Shown here: positions 20,833-31,310 of the stretch, piece after piece
Numbering within the stretch: the stretch's first letter is position 1
Layout: each line of letters begins with the position of its first letter
Assembly (NCBI GenBank): GCA_039105265.1
Contig: JAPFFF010000050.1
Span: 186,001-250,000, forward strand
Origin: Tritrichomonas musculus
Lineage: Eukaryota > Parabasalia > Tritrichomonadida > Tritrichomonadidae
Length of the DNA: 64,000 bases
Reading direction: 5' to 3'
Notes under the pieces: generated by a model
Database searches by the model: none
What the model was told of the DNA's origin: nothing
What the model saw: only the letters and a program-made list of their open reading frames with translations
Program-made: the position numbers and the translations under genes

Positions 20833-23058
20833 TTATTTTATATTATTGTTATTTTCTTTACAGAAAAAGCTATCACTCTCGGCTAGTTGATCTGCACATC
20901 TCCAACAAGTTATTTTGTATTTTGCTATTAATTTAGCTATATCTAGCTTTGAAGATGAAAAGCAATTTTCAAAATTGTCAAGACAAATCTCATAAGCATC
21001 ATGAATATTCTTCCCTATCATCGGATAAACCTTTAATATTTCTTTAACTGTTTCCATTATTATTTTTTTTCGAAAATATTTATCTTCAATCTGATATCTA
21101 CTAAAAAAAATTTCTTCTTCTTCCATTTCGCCAAATATCCAGTTAGAATCAGTGTTATTATTATTATTATTGTTATTATTATTATTTTGATTGGAAGAGC
21201 TACTAGCGAAAGTTGGCTCAACATGATGAATGTCCCACATGTTTTTGATTTCAGGGATTTCAGGGGGAGTAAAATGAAAACATGAATGCAATTTGAATAC
21301 TAAAGTGGTTATCTTATCGGTAGGAACTGGAATCCCAGGAAAAATTTGAAATATTTGTTCAACCAACTTTAATCGATTTTTTTCCTGAAAAGTTTGGAAA
21401 ATATGCTTATAGAGTAATATCTGATATATTAGCTTGTTTATTGTTATTTCTTTTTTATTGTTTTTTAATATTTGTATTATATCTAAAATGATATCTTTAG
21501 CTGGTAACAAAATTTGATTTAAACAAGGTATTTCGACACCATATATTTGTTTGTTGTATAATAATTCACCGCATTTACATTTATCATCGCAGAAAAAAAA
21601 GATATCAAAAGTTGGATTGTTCGTTTTTTGTAAAATTAAATTAATTATGTTTTTGAGTTTTCTTCTGATTGAACTTCCTTTTCTTGTTTGTATATTTGAG
21701 CAATGTTTCAAAGTTTTTTTAATTAAATTTGATAACTTTTCTTCTAAGGTCAAGCATTTTGAAAGATTCTGGTTTATGAAAGCATGCAATGATTCATTGT
21801 GGTTTGAGCACGAGCCAACATGCTGATCTCGTCTGATCCATAGTGCCCATCTGATATAAAAATAGTTGCTGTTAATATCACCTGCGTCTCCACTGATCAT
21901 TGTTTCAAGATCTCTTATTTTGTTTTGTAAATCTAGAGTAAATGTATTTAATTTTTTTCGTTCTTCTTTGTAATTATTTAAAATTTCTTTTATTTCAATA
22001 CATTTTTGGCCGTACTCCTCAGCACTATAAGTTTTTAATATTTTTCTGCATAAAAGTCCTAAAACACAATGAGCACCGAAATGCTCTATTAAATGCCTGT
22101 GGCAGAAATATTGAATAAACTTGAAAGTATTACAAATAGATATAATTGAGGATCCCATATCTGATAAAACTGTTTTCCCAATTATTTGAAGCGGAGTTTT
22201 TGTAATTGAATTTAAATGATTAAAAATGTTTGCATAAAGGTCTGTTGATTCTGTTTGAGCTATTGAAATTGCAAATGGAAATGATTCATTGAATATTATT
22301 CCTTGTGCGATACAAAATGAATAAGGTTTCATTGCTCTAAATGAACCATCAAGTTCAAAATACTGGAATTTTTTAATGAGATCAAAAATCCAAGGAAAAA
22401 CTATAGAGATTTGAGAAAATTTTTCTTTTTCTTTATCCAAATATTGAATTCTTATATGGCCAGGACAGAAATTTAATAAATCTTCAATTGTAACTTTGAT
22501 TTTCCTAGGGTTTTCTTGTTTAATTGTTCTGTTTATCATTTGTGCGAAATAATATTTGACACAATCTGGACAATTATGATATTTGTCAGTGAAGTATTTA
22601 GCAATTTCATATATAATCGTATTTGGACGTATAAAACTTTGAAAAACTTGATAACTAAATTGATTTAATTGAATTTTGTTTGTTAATCTTATGCATAATG
22701 TTTCATTCTTATTAATATATTCGAAATCATGCATATAGTTCTTAATGAAAACTTTTATGTATGAAAAGTCTTTGCCAAATTCAACAATAAAAGAATAAAG
22801 AATTGGTAATCTTATTGGACTTTTGATTTCATTTCTATAGATTTCAATGTAAGAACTTTTATCTCGTTTTCTGATCATTGGAATAGCATAAAAATCAAAA
22901 TGAACAGCATTTATAAAATCGATGATTGATATAAAATCAAAAGCCGAGCTTTTTTCTGGAATTATTTCAATTCTTTTATCAGCTTCTTCTTTGTATCGAT
23001 TCGAAAGTAATAATTCTGGTTCTTTGGCTCTGAGATAGATTGTAAAAGGTTCCTGCAT
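20833..23058 (-). CDS. MULE transposase
   Basis: 741 residues from the ATG at 23058. The MULE-type DDE core is visible: D237 in ELDGSFRAM, D300 in VLSDMGSSI, a C-x-x-H pair at 319-322 (FCHRHLIEHFG), and a candidate glutamate E422 in SNHNESLHAF. It catalyses cut-and-paste transposition through the element's terminal repeats and acts in the nucleus. Cys pairs at NCPDC (about residue 165), KCKCG (about 490) and CWRCADQ (near the C-terminus) may bind zinc. A run of about a dozen Asn near residue 625 is coded by an ATT/GTT microsatellite at 21155-21190. The stop lies only about 12 bp inside the left inverted repeat. The frame is intact, so it may be active. No nearby cofactor gene is recognised. 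Confidence 0.9.
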   Translation of the reverse strand: MQEPFTIYLRAKEPELLLSNRYKEEADKRIEIIPEKSSAFDFISIIDFINAVHFDFYAIPMIRKRDKSSYIEIYRNEIKSPIRLPILYSFIVEFGKDFSYIKVFIKNYMHDFEYINKNETLCIRLTNKIQLNQFSYQVFQSFIRPNTIIYEIAKYFTDKYHNCPDCVKYYFAQMINRTIKQENPRKIKVTIEDLLNFCPGHIRIQYLDKEKEKFSQISIVFPWIFDLIKKFQYFELDGSFRAMKPYSFCIAQGIIFNESFPFAISIAQTESTDLYANIFNHLNSITKTPLQIIGKTVLSDMGSSIISICNTFKFIQYFCHRHLIEHFGAHCVLGLLCRKILKTYSAEEYGQKCIEIKEILNNYKEERKKLNTFTLDLQNKIRDLETMISGDAGDINSNYFYIRWALWIRRDQHVGSCSNHNESLHAFINQNLSKCLTLEEKLSNLIKKTLKHCSNIQTRKGSSIRRKLKNIINLILQKTNNPTFDIFFFCDDKCKCGELLYNKQIYGVEIPCLNQILLPAKDIILDIIQILKNNKKEITINKLIYQILLYKHIFQTFQEKNRLKLVEQIFQIFPGIPVPTDKITTLVFKLHSCFHFTPPEIPEIKNMWDIHHVEPTFASSSSNQNNNNNNNNNNNTDSNWIFGEMEEEEIFFSRYQIEDKYFRKKIIMETVKEILKVYPMIGKNIHDAYEICLDNFENCFSSSKLDIAKLIAKYKITCWRCADQLAESDSFFCKENNNNIK

Positions 23059-23690
23059 TTATATAATTAAATTTTTTTTAAAAAAAAAAATATAAACGGT
23101 CGTGAAGCGTTTATGGTCAAATAAAGGTTAAATATAGTCTTACCTTTGAGTATAATACTAAAAATTATTCAATATTGAATATACTCATTGAATATTTTTA
23201 TTCAAATGAGCATTTATCAGATATATTTTTTTAGTTTTTTATATCTTGATATTTTTAGATGTTTGTTTTTTGAGATTTTAGGGAATAATTATCATACTTT
23301 TATGAAAAATTTTCTGTATTAAGATAATTCTTAGAAAATAAAAAAAGTGTAGGTCAATAATGAACATTTTTCACCAGACCGATCATTTTTCTAAGAATAA
23401 AAAAATTTATATAACCTCGATTTTTTATTTTTATTAAATCGAAAGGAATAAGTTGATAATAAAACAAAATAAATGATATTTAAAGAGTATACTTTATACC
23501 TTCAAATATACAATAAAATAATGTTGTATGAAGATTATTCGAAGAAGATGCCGATGTTATTATATCTATCTCATCTATTCAGAATGGAGTATCCATTAAA
23601 GAGAATATTCTATTTATATTGTTCCAAACATATATAGATACTGTTTCAAGTGTTAAACATAATAGAGATTTGGATCTATGCTGGATTATT
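23059..23690. other. MULE-internal noncoding segment
   Basis: AT-rich DNA between the transposase start and the plus-strand cargo. It is the probable shared promoter region. No gene or domain recognised. Confidence 0.4.
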
Positions 23691-24860
23691 CGATACCGAA
23701 TAAGAGATACTTAAATAAGCTGCTTAATGAAACATGGAATACAATGAGTAAAACAGATTGAGATGACACTTTGTACAAATCCGGTTGAAGCTACCTATGA
23801 ATTATGTAATCAATTCAGAGAGACATTGAAATTTATTTTCAAATTATTGGCCTTAAAGGTCAATGAAATATCCAATGAATTTGAATATAATGCGACATTT
23901 TTGGAGGACAATTATATACAGAAAAGTGATTTGAAAAGAGACGATACGATAGATGTGGTTGGCAAATATATCAATGGTGAAGTACATCTAGGGGCAGAGG
24001 ACATTATCACAGATGGAACAATTAAAGCACGATGATGTTGATTATGAAGAGAATTTAGCTACGAATAATATTACTGGTGGAACTATTGATTATCAAGGAA
24101 CAGATGATTTCCAGATAATAATGGAGAATATTTTATTCAGGATTTCACAAAGTTGATTATGAAGATATCCCAGAGTTATGCTGGTATTCATTAGATACGA
24201 GTACTAAAAAATTAATTGTATATGTTGAATATGTAAGTTTATATATGGAAATAATATTTATATATAAAGATTCAAATGACAAGAAACATTTAATAAGAGA
24301 GAATTATAGTGAAGGATTTGCAGTACTTGATGAAATTCATGGTGAAGATCAAATTAGAGATTCAAATAGAAAAAAAAGAGATATACCGTTCACAGACAAT
24401 TATCTAAAACAAGTCAAAAAAAAAGCCAGATATATCAATGTAAACAATCATATTCAATAATATTATATAATGAAAAACTTATAATTTTTGCAATTTATTT
24501 TGGTTTACTAACCTCCAGTGAAATCATCGGTGCGGTTATGTCTGGACGGCCATTAGGACGCACAGCCTAACGTATACTACTCAGCATCTAGAACTGTTAA
24601 TGGTGTACAAAAAACTGGAGGATAGTAGCAGGATTTATTATCTGATATAAGTGAAGATGTTAGTTCAGATTCAGAGTCGAGTATGTTAGATATTATCGTT
24701 TATGGTTCTGAACTGCTTGATATTCTGATTGACCTATATATGAGAACAGTCAAGACAACTACCGATTTGACTCCTATTCTTGAATGGTGTAAATAAGAAA
24801 CTAGTTCCCTACCAGCAATTAAATTTGGAAATTATAATAAATTAGTCACAACAATTAATG
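23690..24860 (+). pseudogene. MULE cargo gene, copy A (decayed, unrecognised)
   Basis: Plus-strand protein-like segments in several frames: ELCNQFRETLKFIFK ... NEISNE ... SDLKRDDTID ... VHLGAEDIITDGTIKAR (23763-24035), a block with GTIDYQGTDDFQ (24030-24140), then 24149 onward (VDYEDIPELCWYSLD ... RDIPFTDNYLKQVKKKARYI), and a block with AQPNVYYSASRTVNG and ISEDVSSDSESS (24480-24790). The same order of blocks recurs in copy B. In the 24149-24889 frame all internal stops are TAA or TAG, several next to Gln codons (TAG TAG CAG at 24628-24636). No family recognised. It may be host or foreign sequence captured by the transposon. Confidence 0.5.
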
Positions 24861-26378
24861 GTGCATGGATATTTGTAATAGATTTAGAAGATCACTGAAA
24901 ACAGCATTCAAAGCAATAACTAGAAGAATCAATGAAATAAATAATGAATATATTTCAAAGAATGAATTAGTTAGAGATGATACACTAGATTTTGTTGATA
25001 AATTGGTTGAAAGTCAAGTTCATTTGGTGTCTGATGACAAAATAACCGATGAAGCAATTAAAGCTAGACTTATGGTGCAAAAAGTTAGTGAATACAATGA
25101 TTTATTCTACAAGGTACTTCACTAATAATGTCCGACAGGTATTTCGGAATAAATATTTTATAATACAATTCTCGCACATTTTATAATATGTTAAAAACTA
25201 AAAAATCACTAATAAATAAGTTTTCTTTTTAATCAGGTGATCAAATATCTTACAGAATAAAATTTTCTGAACATATGTAGGTTTAAGACTTTTTCTTTCA
25301 AAAAAATAGCAAAAAAATCATTTTATTTCATTGGATTAAATTTTTTCTTCTTTTGTGTTGGAAAATATTAACATACTATAATAGTATAACTAAATATTAT
25401 AATATGAATGATTTATTATTGTTCTATTCACTGTCCAACAGATACTTCTGGATTTTTTAGTTACAAATAATATTATTGAAAGAAAATTTTATTACCATGG
25501 AACAGATGACTTCCCCAGCTACACTATGAATGACATAACATTTATCATATCAAATCCAAATAAGCTTAGGGTTAGCCAAATACAGATTAAAGAAAATAGT
25601 GCTGTGAAACGAATGGAATTTTCAATAATAAAATTGTGATATAGATGCTCAGGCTACTATTTCACATAGTAATGATGTCTTCATGACGTCTACTTTAGAT
25701 AATTTTTCAACTGTTGATGAAGTAAATGAAGTATTAGAGAAAGTAAAAAATAGTATGGTTAATATGGATAATTATTTAGAAAAAGTGCACATTTTTTTGT
25801 AGATGAGCTTGTAGCGAAGCGGGGGTAAGCTAGGGAATAGAAGAGAGCACAGCCTATACTATACTACTTTAGCGCTATTTGAGAATGGAAATCAAGGTAG
25901 TTCAAGTTCATATGCCCCCAAAGATGACTTATAACAATATAGAAAATAAAATGATTTATCATATCATAATCATCTTGAACTACCAATTATAGATATAGAA
26001 GTGTTATTAGATGATCCTGATGAAACCCTAAGATTTACTACATTTCATATTCAATATCATGAGGGAACACATTTGATAGGTAAATATACAGATATGGATG
26101 GTGTTGAACATTAAATAGATACAGTGTTTAAGACTATAAATGATATATCAAATGATTATAATCAGAAATGTGTTTTGGTACTCAAACAATCTGAAATCAG
26201 TGATGCATTATTTACAAGAGCTATATATTATTTGGATGATTATAATATTGGCTAATATATAGATTGTGAGATAACATCAGCTATTCTTGATGAAGACATA
26301 TTATTATCCACTAGGGATGAGTTATCGAAGTACAATACATTAAATGAATTGAGTTCATCTATATATATGTTTCGATGA
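24861..26378 (+). pseudogene. MULE cargo gene, copy B (decayed, unrecognised)
   Basis: Begins with DICNRFRRSLKTAFK ... RINEINNEY ... NELVRDDTLDFVDK ... VHLVSDDKITDEAIKAR (24865-25125), clearly related to copy A. GTDDF recurs at 25499 (YYHGTDDFPSYTMNDITF), followed by DAQATISHSNDVFMTSTLDN (25640 onward). A long frame to 26378 includes LELPIIDIEVLLDDPDETLR and KCVLVLKQSEISDALFTRA; it is interrupted only by TAG and TAA and ends at TGA. Frameshifts near 25130-25440 and 25635, together with the stops, mark it as decayed under the standard code. No known domain recognised. Confidence 0.5.
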
Positions 26379-26754
26379 GCACGTGTAGGAGTATGAACTC
26401 AATCTATAAGGTATTCTGCCAATAGTATCAAACTCTCCATATATTGTTATAAGCACACTTTTTTTACATGGTTATATTGGTATACATCAACAGAACTTTT
26501 AACTTAATTTGCAAATATAAAAGTTAGCTTTACTAGAATAATTAGGCTATATTGAATGTTTTATTTCAACCAGCTATATTTAATGATTGGCTTTGATATG
26601 TAAATAAATTATAATAAAGTGCGTTTTTAATTCGATCTATTTTAAATGGAGACTAAAATTTTTTTTGAGTAGTTATTTGGTAGCATTCTCAGAAAAATAT
26701 ATATGTAACTTTTTGAGATATTCAGAAAAAAGAAATTATTAAAATATCATAAAA
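26379..26754. other. MULE-internal noncoding segment before the right arm
   Basis: AT-rich with no recognisable coding sequence. Confidence 0.4.
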
Positions 26755-28130
26755 GTTCTCTTTATAATTTTATAATAGATAATAATGATAATAGATTACA
26801 TTTATATTTACAAAATCAAAATATATTCTTTTTCAAATTAGCATTTTGATGGATGAGATAATTGATGTTTGTTGGGAAATTATGTGCATGTTCTCGTTTT
26901 ATGAAAACAATTATTGATCTTCAAACAAGGGAGTAGCGGTTATCGTCAGGAAATCAGCTACCGGGAGTTGTAATGATGCATGAAATCATAATGTTTGTTG
27001 GGAAATTATGTGCATGTTCTCGTTTTATGAAAACAATTATTGATCTTCAAACAAGGGAGTAGCGGTTATCGTCAGGAAATCAGCTACCGGGAGTTGCAAT
27101 GATGCATGAAATCATAATGTTTGTTGGGAAATTATGTGCATGTTCTCGTTTTATGAAAACAATTATTGATCTTCAAACAAGGGAGTAGCGGTTATCGTCA
27201 GGAAATCAGCTACCGGGAGTTGCAATGATGCATGAAATCATAATGTTTGTTGGGAAATTATGTGCATGTTCTCGTTTTATGAAAACAATTATTGATCTTC
27301 AAACAAGGGAGTAGCGGTTATCGTCAGGAAATCAGCTACCGGGAGTTGTAATGATGCATGAAATCATAATGTTTGTTGGGAGATTATGTGCATGTTCTCG
27401 TTTTATGAAAACAATTATTGATCTTCAAACAAGGGAGTAGCGGTTATCGTCAGGAAATCAGCTACCGGGAGTTGCAATGATGCATGAAATCATAATGTTT
27501 GTTGGGAGATTATGTGCATGTTCTCGTTTTATGAAAACAATTATTGATCTTCAAACAAGGGAGTAGCGGTTATCGTCAGGAAATCAGCTACCGGGAGTTG
27601 CAATGATGCATGAAATCATAATGTTTGTTGGGAAATTATGTGCATGTTCTCGTTTTATGAAAACAATTATTGATCTTCAAACAAGGGAGTAGCGGTTATC
27701 GTCAGAAAATCAGCTACCGGGAGTTGTAATGATGCATGAAATCATAATGTTTGCTGGAAATCTATTGCAAGAGATATATTCAATTTATAGCAGAGATGTA
27801 TTCCAGTCTTACTTTTATATGCATAAAAGTCTGATTCGAATCAGGGAAAAATCCTTGTTGGGATTGAGAAAGAAATATACTCTTGCTATAAAAAGAATAA
27901 AATAATAAAAAGCGCGCTAAATTTTTTTGATAAAATGAATTTTTTGATAAATAATATTTGACCTTTTATTATTAATTTTCATTTAAAATTTTTGTTTTAA
28001 ATAGAAATTTTGTAATTTTCATTATTTCCCTCAAAATAAAAATAACATGTATTCAATTTTTTTCCAAAACTTATTTGGAAGAGCCCTTTCAAAAAGTGGG
28101 GGCTTTTTTGAAAGGAATTTTTTTTTAGCC
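26755..28130. repeat. Right terminal inverted repeat of the MULE
   Basis: Mirror image of 19382-20820. It ends in TTTTTTTAGCC at 28130, followed by the duplicated target ATTTTTATA (28131-28139). Confidence 0.9.
26868..27749. repeat. 126-bp tandem array, right MULE arm (7 units)
   Basis: Seven units in inverted orientation relative to 19763-20645, with the same count and period (882 bp). The two arms share single-base variants, but not in the same order, which suggests exchange between units. Confidence 0.95.
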
Positions 28131-28139
28131 ATTTTTATA
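28131..28139. repeat. Right target-site duplication ATTTTTATA
   Basis: Direct copy of 19373-19381. Confidence 0.9.
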
Positions 28140-29410
28140 TATATTGAAAATCCAATGAAAACAAAAAAAACTAAACAATAAATACTCACAACAATCCAAT
28201 AAATAATTATAGCATCAAATCTTATCAATGATTTCATCAAATTTTTACAGTTGAAAAATAAATCAATTAGATTGAATGATACATTTCTATATAACAGTAT
28301 TATTTTAAAAAAAATATAAAGTATAAATTGAGATAAATAAAATGTTCCTAAAATATATTGATGGATAATAATATAAAATTGTAATATAATTATTATAACC
28401 ATTATAATATTTTGATATAAAAGTCTACATTTACAACTTTTTCTTGATTTGTCATACATTCCTTTTATATTTGCAATGTAAATCACTTCTTCATTTTTAA
28501 TCAAATAATATATTATCTTATTTAAACGATGATTTATTAAATCAGTGATATCATAGGATTCAGTGTCATTACTATCACTAATATATTCATTGTATTGAAT
28601 TTCCGTGTCTTCATTTATATCGTCTTCGTCATTAGTATTCCTAATATTTGTAATATCACTTGATTCTTCTTCATTTGAATAATTCGTATTTATTTCATTT
28701 TTTGTGTGATTTTCATTACTTGTATGACCAGAATAACTTCGAACTTCTTCATTATTATTAATATTGTCTTGATTGTTCATGTCAGGAATGCTTTCTGATA
28801 TATCAATTGATTTTTTAATTTTATATCTTCTAAAACATGCAAATATGCTTACCAAAACGGGAAAATTAAACAAGAAAATTATCAAATAAATTTCAAAAAT
28901 TGCTGAAAATATTATTGTCGATAAATCAAAGAAAGTTACTGCAATAGCAGCAATCATTGTAAATAGTAACGTAAGCATAAAAAATAAAAATGTAAATTTG
29001 TTTCGGTCTGAATCATTCTTTAATTTATTTGGAGAAAGCAAAGAAATGCGTTTTATTATGGAATTTATAATAGAAAAATAGTTCAATATAATAAAATAGC
29101 AAAAAAGGGATAAATTAAAAATTAGTCCAAAATTTGAAAAATTGCAAAATAAAGAAATAACCATGTTAACTGTATTTTTGGAAAACAACGACAACCAATC
29201 ATGAAAAAATAAGTAAAATGTTAGCATGACCAGGGCAGCAAATGAAATATAAAGATGGATTGTAAAAAAAACTACTAAGACTAAGCAAGAAAACAAGAAT
29301 ATGCTGAAAATTATCTTCAAAAAAATATTATTTGAGTATTTTTGATTCTTGTTTGCCAAATCTAAATCATTGTCTTCCATTTTATTAATTTTTTTTTCAA
29401 TTTTGTCCAT
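28131..29410 (-). pseudogene. N-terminal half of the split membrane protein gene (about 9-10 membrane spans)
   Basis: The start is the ATG at 29410 (MDKIEKKINKM). The native sequence ends at 28131, where the MULE begins; the frame runs on about 33 codons into the MULE end (to 28031). The protein has several hydrophobic helices (residues about 30-75, 85-130, 145-205, 330-390, 400-426), separated by an acidic Asn/Glu/Asp-rich loop (about 210-300). In the uninterrupted gene the last helix would lead directly into the lipase-like part coded at 19372-17968. It may be a membrane-bound hydrolase; function is inferred only from that motif. A damaged paralogue is at 44294-45209. Confidence 0.7.
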
Positions 29411-29689
29411 ATAATAGGTCAATTTCAAATAAATGAAAAATTCAAATTCTTTCTAGTTAATTATAAATTCAATATCTAAATATTATGGAATATCAATTTC
29501 TTAGTAGAAATTAAATATAAAAGAATTGTTCTTTAATGAATTAGACTTGTTTTTTTGTTTTTGTTTTATAGTGCCCTGAATGAGTGAGTTGAACAAATTA
29601 TAAATGAAAATCAATGAATTTTTATATCAACGATTATTATGATTTATATTAATGAAAGTAGTGTTCAACAAGATTCAAAATTTAATTAA

Positions 29690-30120
29690 ATAATCCTGTT
29701 GCTTTATATAACTTAGGAAATCTTTATCAGAATGGAAGTGGTGTTCAATTTATTAATAAAATTATAAGTCCAGATCTAGATTCCATTTATATCAAGATTA
29801 CTTGAAAGCAAAAAGTTATTATGAATTGAATGCTTCTTTAAATTATCCTGATGCATTAAATAGTTTAGGAAAACTTTATTTGGAAGGTTTTTGTGTTGAA
29901 AAAAAAAAATATTTATACGAGCTATAAAACATTTAGAATTAAGTGCAGATTTAAATTATAATTTTGCTCTTTATTTATTAGCCTGTCTTTATAAAAATGG
30001 CGATACAATTGATGTAAATTATGAAAAATCTATAAAATATCTCAAATGCATTCAAATTCAAAATGGTGAAACATTCCAAAATAATCAAATAAATTACCAG
30101 TTTGTGGAACCTACTTTTTG
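29690..30120 (+). pseudogene. Sel1-repeat gene relic (copy 2)
   Basis: Sel1-like units NPVALYNLGNLYQNGSGVQF (from 29694), then in another frame YYELNASLNYPDALNSLGKL and LELSADLNYNFALYLLACLY. There are frameshifts near 29770 and at an 11-adenine run near 29899; copy 3 (46729-47046) has nine adenines there and stays open. No start codon is present, so it is a remnant of a Sel1 protein on the strand opposite the kinase. Confidence 0.65.
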
Positions 30121-30153
30121 AGCGAAGCTCAAAAAGTAGGTTCGACAAACTGG
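30097..30153. repeat. 57-bp near-perfect hairpin
   Basis: CCAGTTTGTGGAACCTACTT through TTTGAGC-GAA-GCTCAAA and back forms a 27-bp stem with a 3-base loop and one mismatch. An identical structure is at 47022-47078. The core ACTTTTTGA / TCAAAAAGT recurs at 61180-61205. Confidence 0.8.
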
Positions 30154-30668
30154 AATTCTTTTCAATTTCACTTTTTGAATGCGCCTCTTCATTTGCTGTA
30201 GATTAGAAGCTACTTTTTCAATTAAAATATTAAAAAACGGATATGACAAAAAAAATTCTGAGAAATTAATTTTTTATTTATTTTCAAATTTAATTGTCGA
30301 AACTTCAGGAGATCCACTTTTAAACCATTTAAAAGCAACTGTTGAGTAAATTGGATTTGATCATAGCCATTATTCTTGGCATTTGTTACGTCGAGGCGGT
30401 GCTCATCAGATATCAATATCAGGATTTTGCGATCCAAAGAGGAAAAAACATTGTTGATGGAAAAGAGAAGTTTATATAAGACACTTTGATGTAGATTCCC
30501 AAATCACTAGCATTAGAAAAGCAAATATAATATGAAAATAAATAAAAAATTAATTTCTCAGAATTTTTTTGTCATATTCGTTTTTTTTATTTTAATTGAA
30601 AAAGTAGCTTCCATAATCTACAGCAAATGGAGTGGCAGCCTTCAAAAAGTGAGCAATTGAAAAGAATT
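30154..30668. repeat. Foldback (inverted-repeat) element, about 515 bp
   Basis: Arms of about 120 bp: AATTCTTTTCAATT through CATTTGCTGTAGATTA and GAAGCTACTTTTTCAATT on the left are mirrored at 30540-30668. The loop (30290-30520) codes a short minus-strand protein-like stretch (DRKILILISDEHRLDVTN) without a recognisable domain. The same structure is at 47079-47592. It may be a foldback transposon derivative. Confidence 0.65.
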
Positions 30669-30669
30669 A

Positions 30670-31203
30670 AATATTACAACAAAATTTTATTTTGACAATG
30701 ATAATTTGAAAGATGATTTTTCATATTTAAAATCATTTACATTTAATTTTGATGTTAATTATTGGAAAATTAAAATATTCAGTCCATTAAAACAAATTCA
30801 AAATAACAAAGACAATATTACTTTTAATAACCAACAACAATTGATTGACTTCATTTGCCAAAATAGTAATTTAAAAATAATTTTTATGGTTGCAATATTT
30901 AATATCAGCTTACTTCAAAATCAGATTAATAATTGTTTCAAAATTTTTTCTAAATTGAAAAGACAATTTCACTCCTAAACGTGTCATTATGATATGTGCT
31001 TGGTGTTTGTCAAAATATTTTAAAAAGAAACATTTTTGATCAGCCAATATATTTTAGAGCAGCTCTATGTTCAGCCTTATTCAATTCAATTTAGTAGAAT
31101 TCATATGGAGAAGAATGAAACAAAAAATAACATAAAGATAAAAAATCGTCCATATCTAAAAGAAATTAATGAAGAATTTTATCGAAGATTTGAAATGGAA
31201 TAA
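30670..31203 (+). pseudogene. Relic of an unrecognised plus-strand gene (copy 2)
   Basis: Contains a 90-codon open stretch (KDDFSYLKSFTFNFDVNYW and onward, 30706-30978), a shifted piece (KRVIMICAWCLSKYFKKKHF), and the C-terminal fragment YSIQFSRIHMEKNETKN ... NRPYLKEINEEFYRRFEME-stop ending at 31203. The same pieces are at 47594-48127, and the last one at 12150-12282. The source protein is not recognised. Confidence 0.45.
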
Positions 31204-31310
31204 TTTCAACCTGTCTTTTCTAATTCTTTGATTATGAATATTCACCAATAAATGAATGCAAATTTCTTTATATTCAATATGTTTGGTGCTATTTTCAGAT
31301 ACAGCAAATA

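Larger units (their letters stand above)
19382..28130. mobile_element. Autonomous-type Mutator-like element (MULE), 8749 bp
   Basis: Long terminal inverted repeats (about 19382-20820 and 26755-28130) start GGCTAAAAAAAAATTCC and are flanked by ATTTTTATA on both sides. Inside are a MULE transposase gene (20833-23058, minus strand) and 2.7 kb of plus-strand decayed cargo. MULEs with long inverted ends and 9-bp duplications are established in Trichomonas vaginalis. Each end contains a seven-unit 126-bp tandem array. Near-identity of the two ends, perfect target duplications and an open transposase frame indicate a recent insertion. It interrupts a multi-span membrane protein gene. Confidence 0.93.

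Noticed and set aside
28031-28130. The last ~33 codons of the frame at 28131-29410 as native protein
   Set aside because: They are coded by the MULE terminal repeat and arise only from the insertion.
30222-30437. A 71-codon minus-strand frame in the foldback loop as a gene
   Set aside because: It uses foldback arm sequence for its C-terminus and has no recognisable domain; kept only as part of the repeat.
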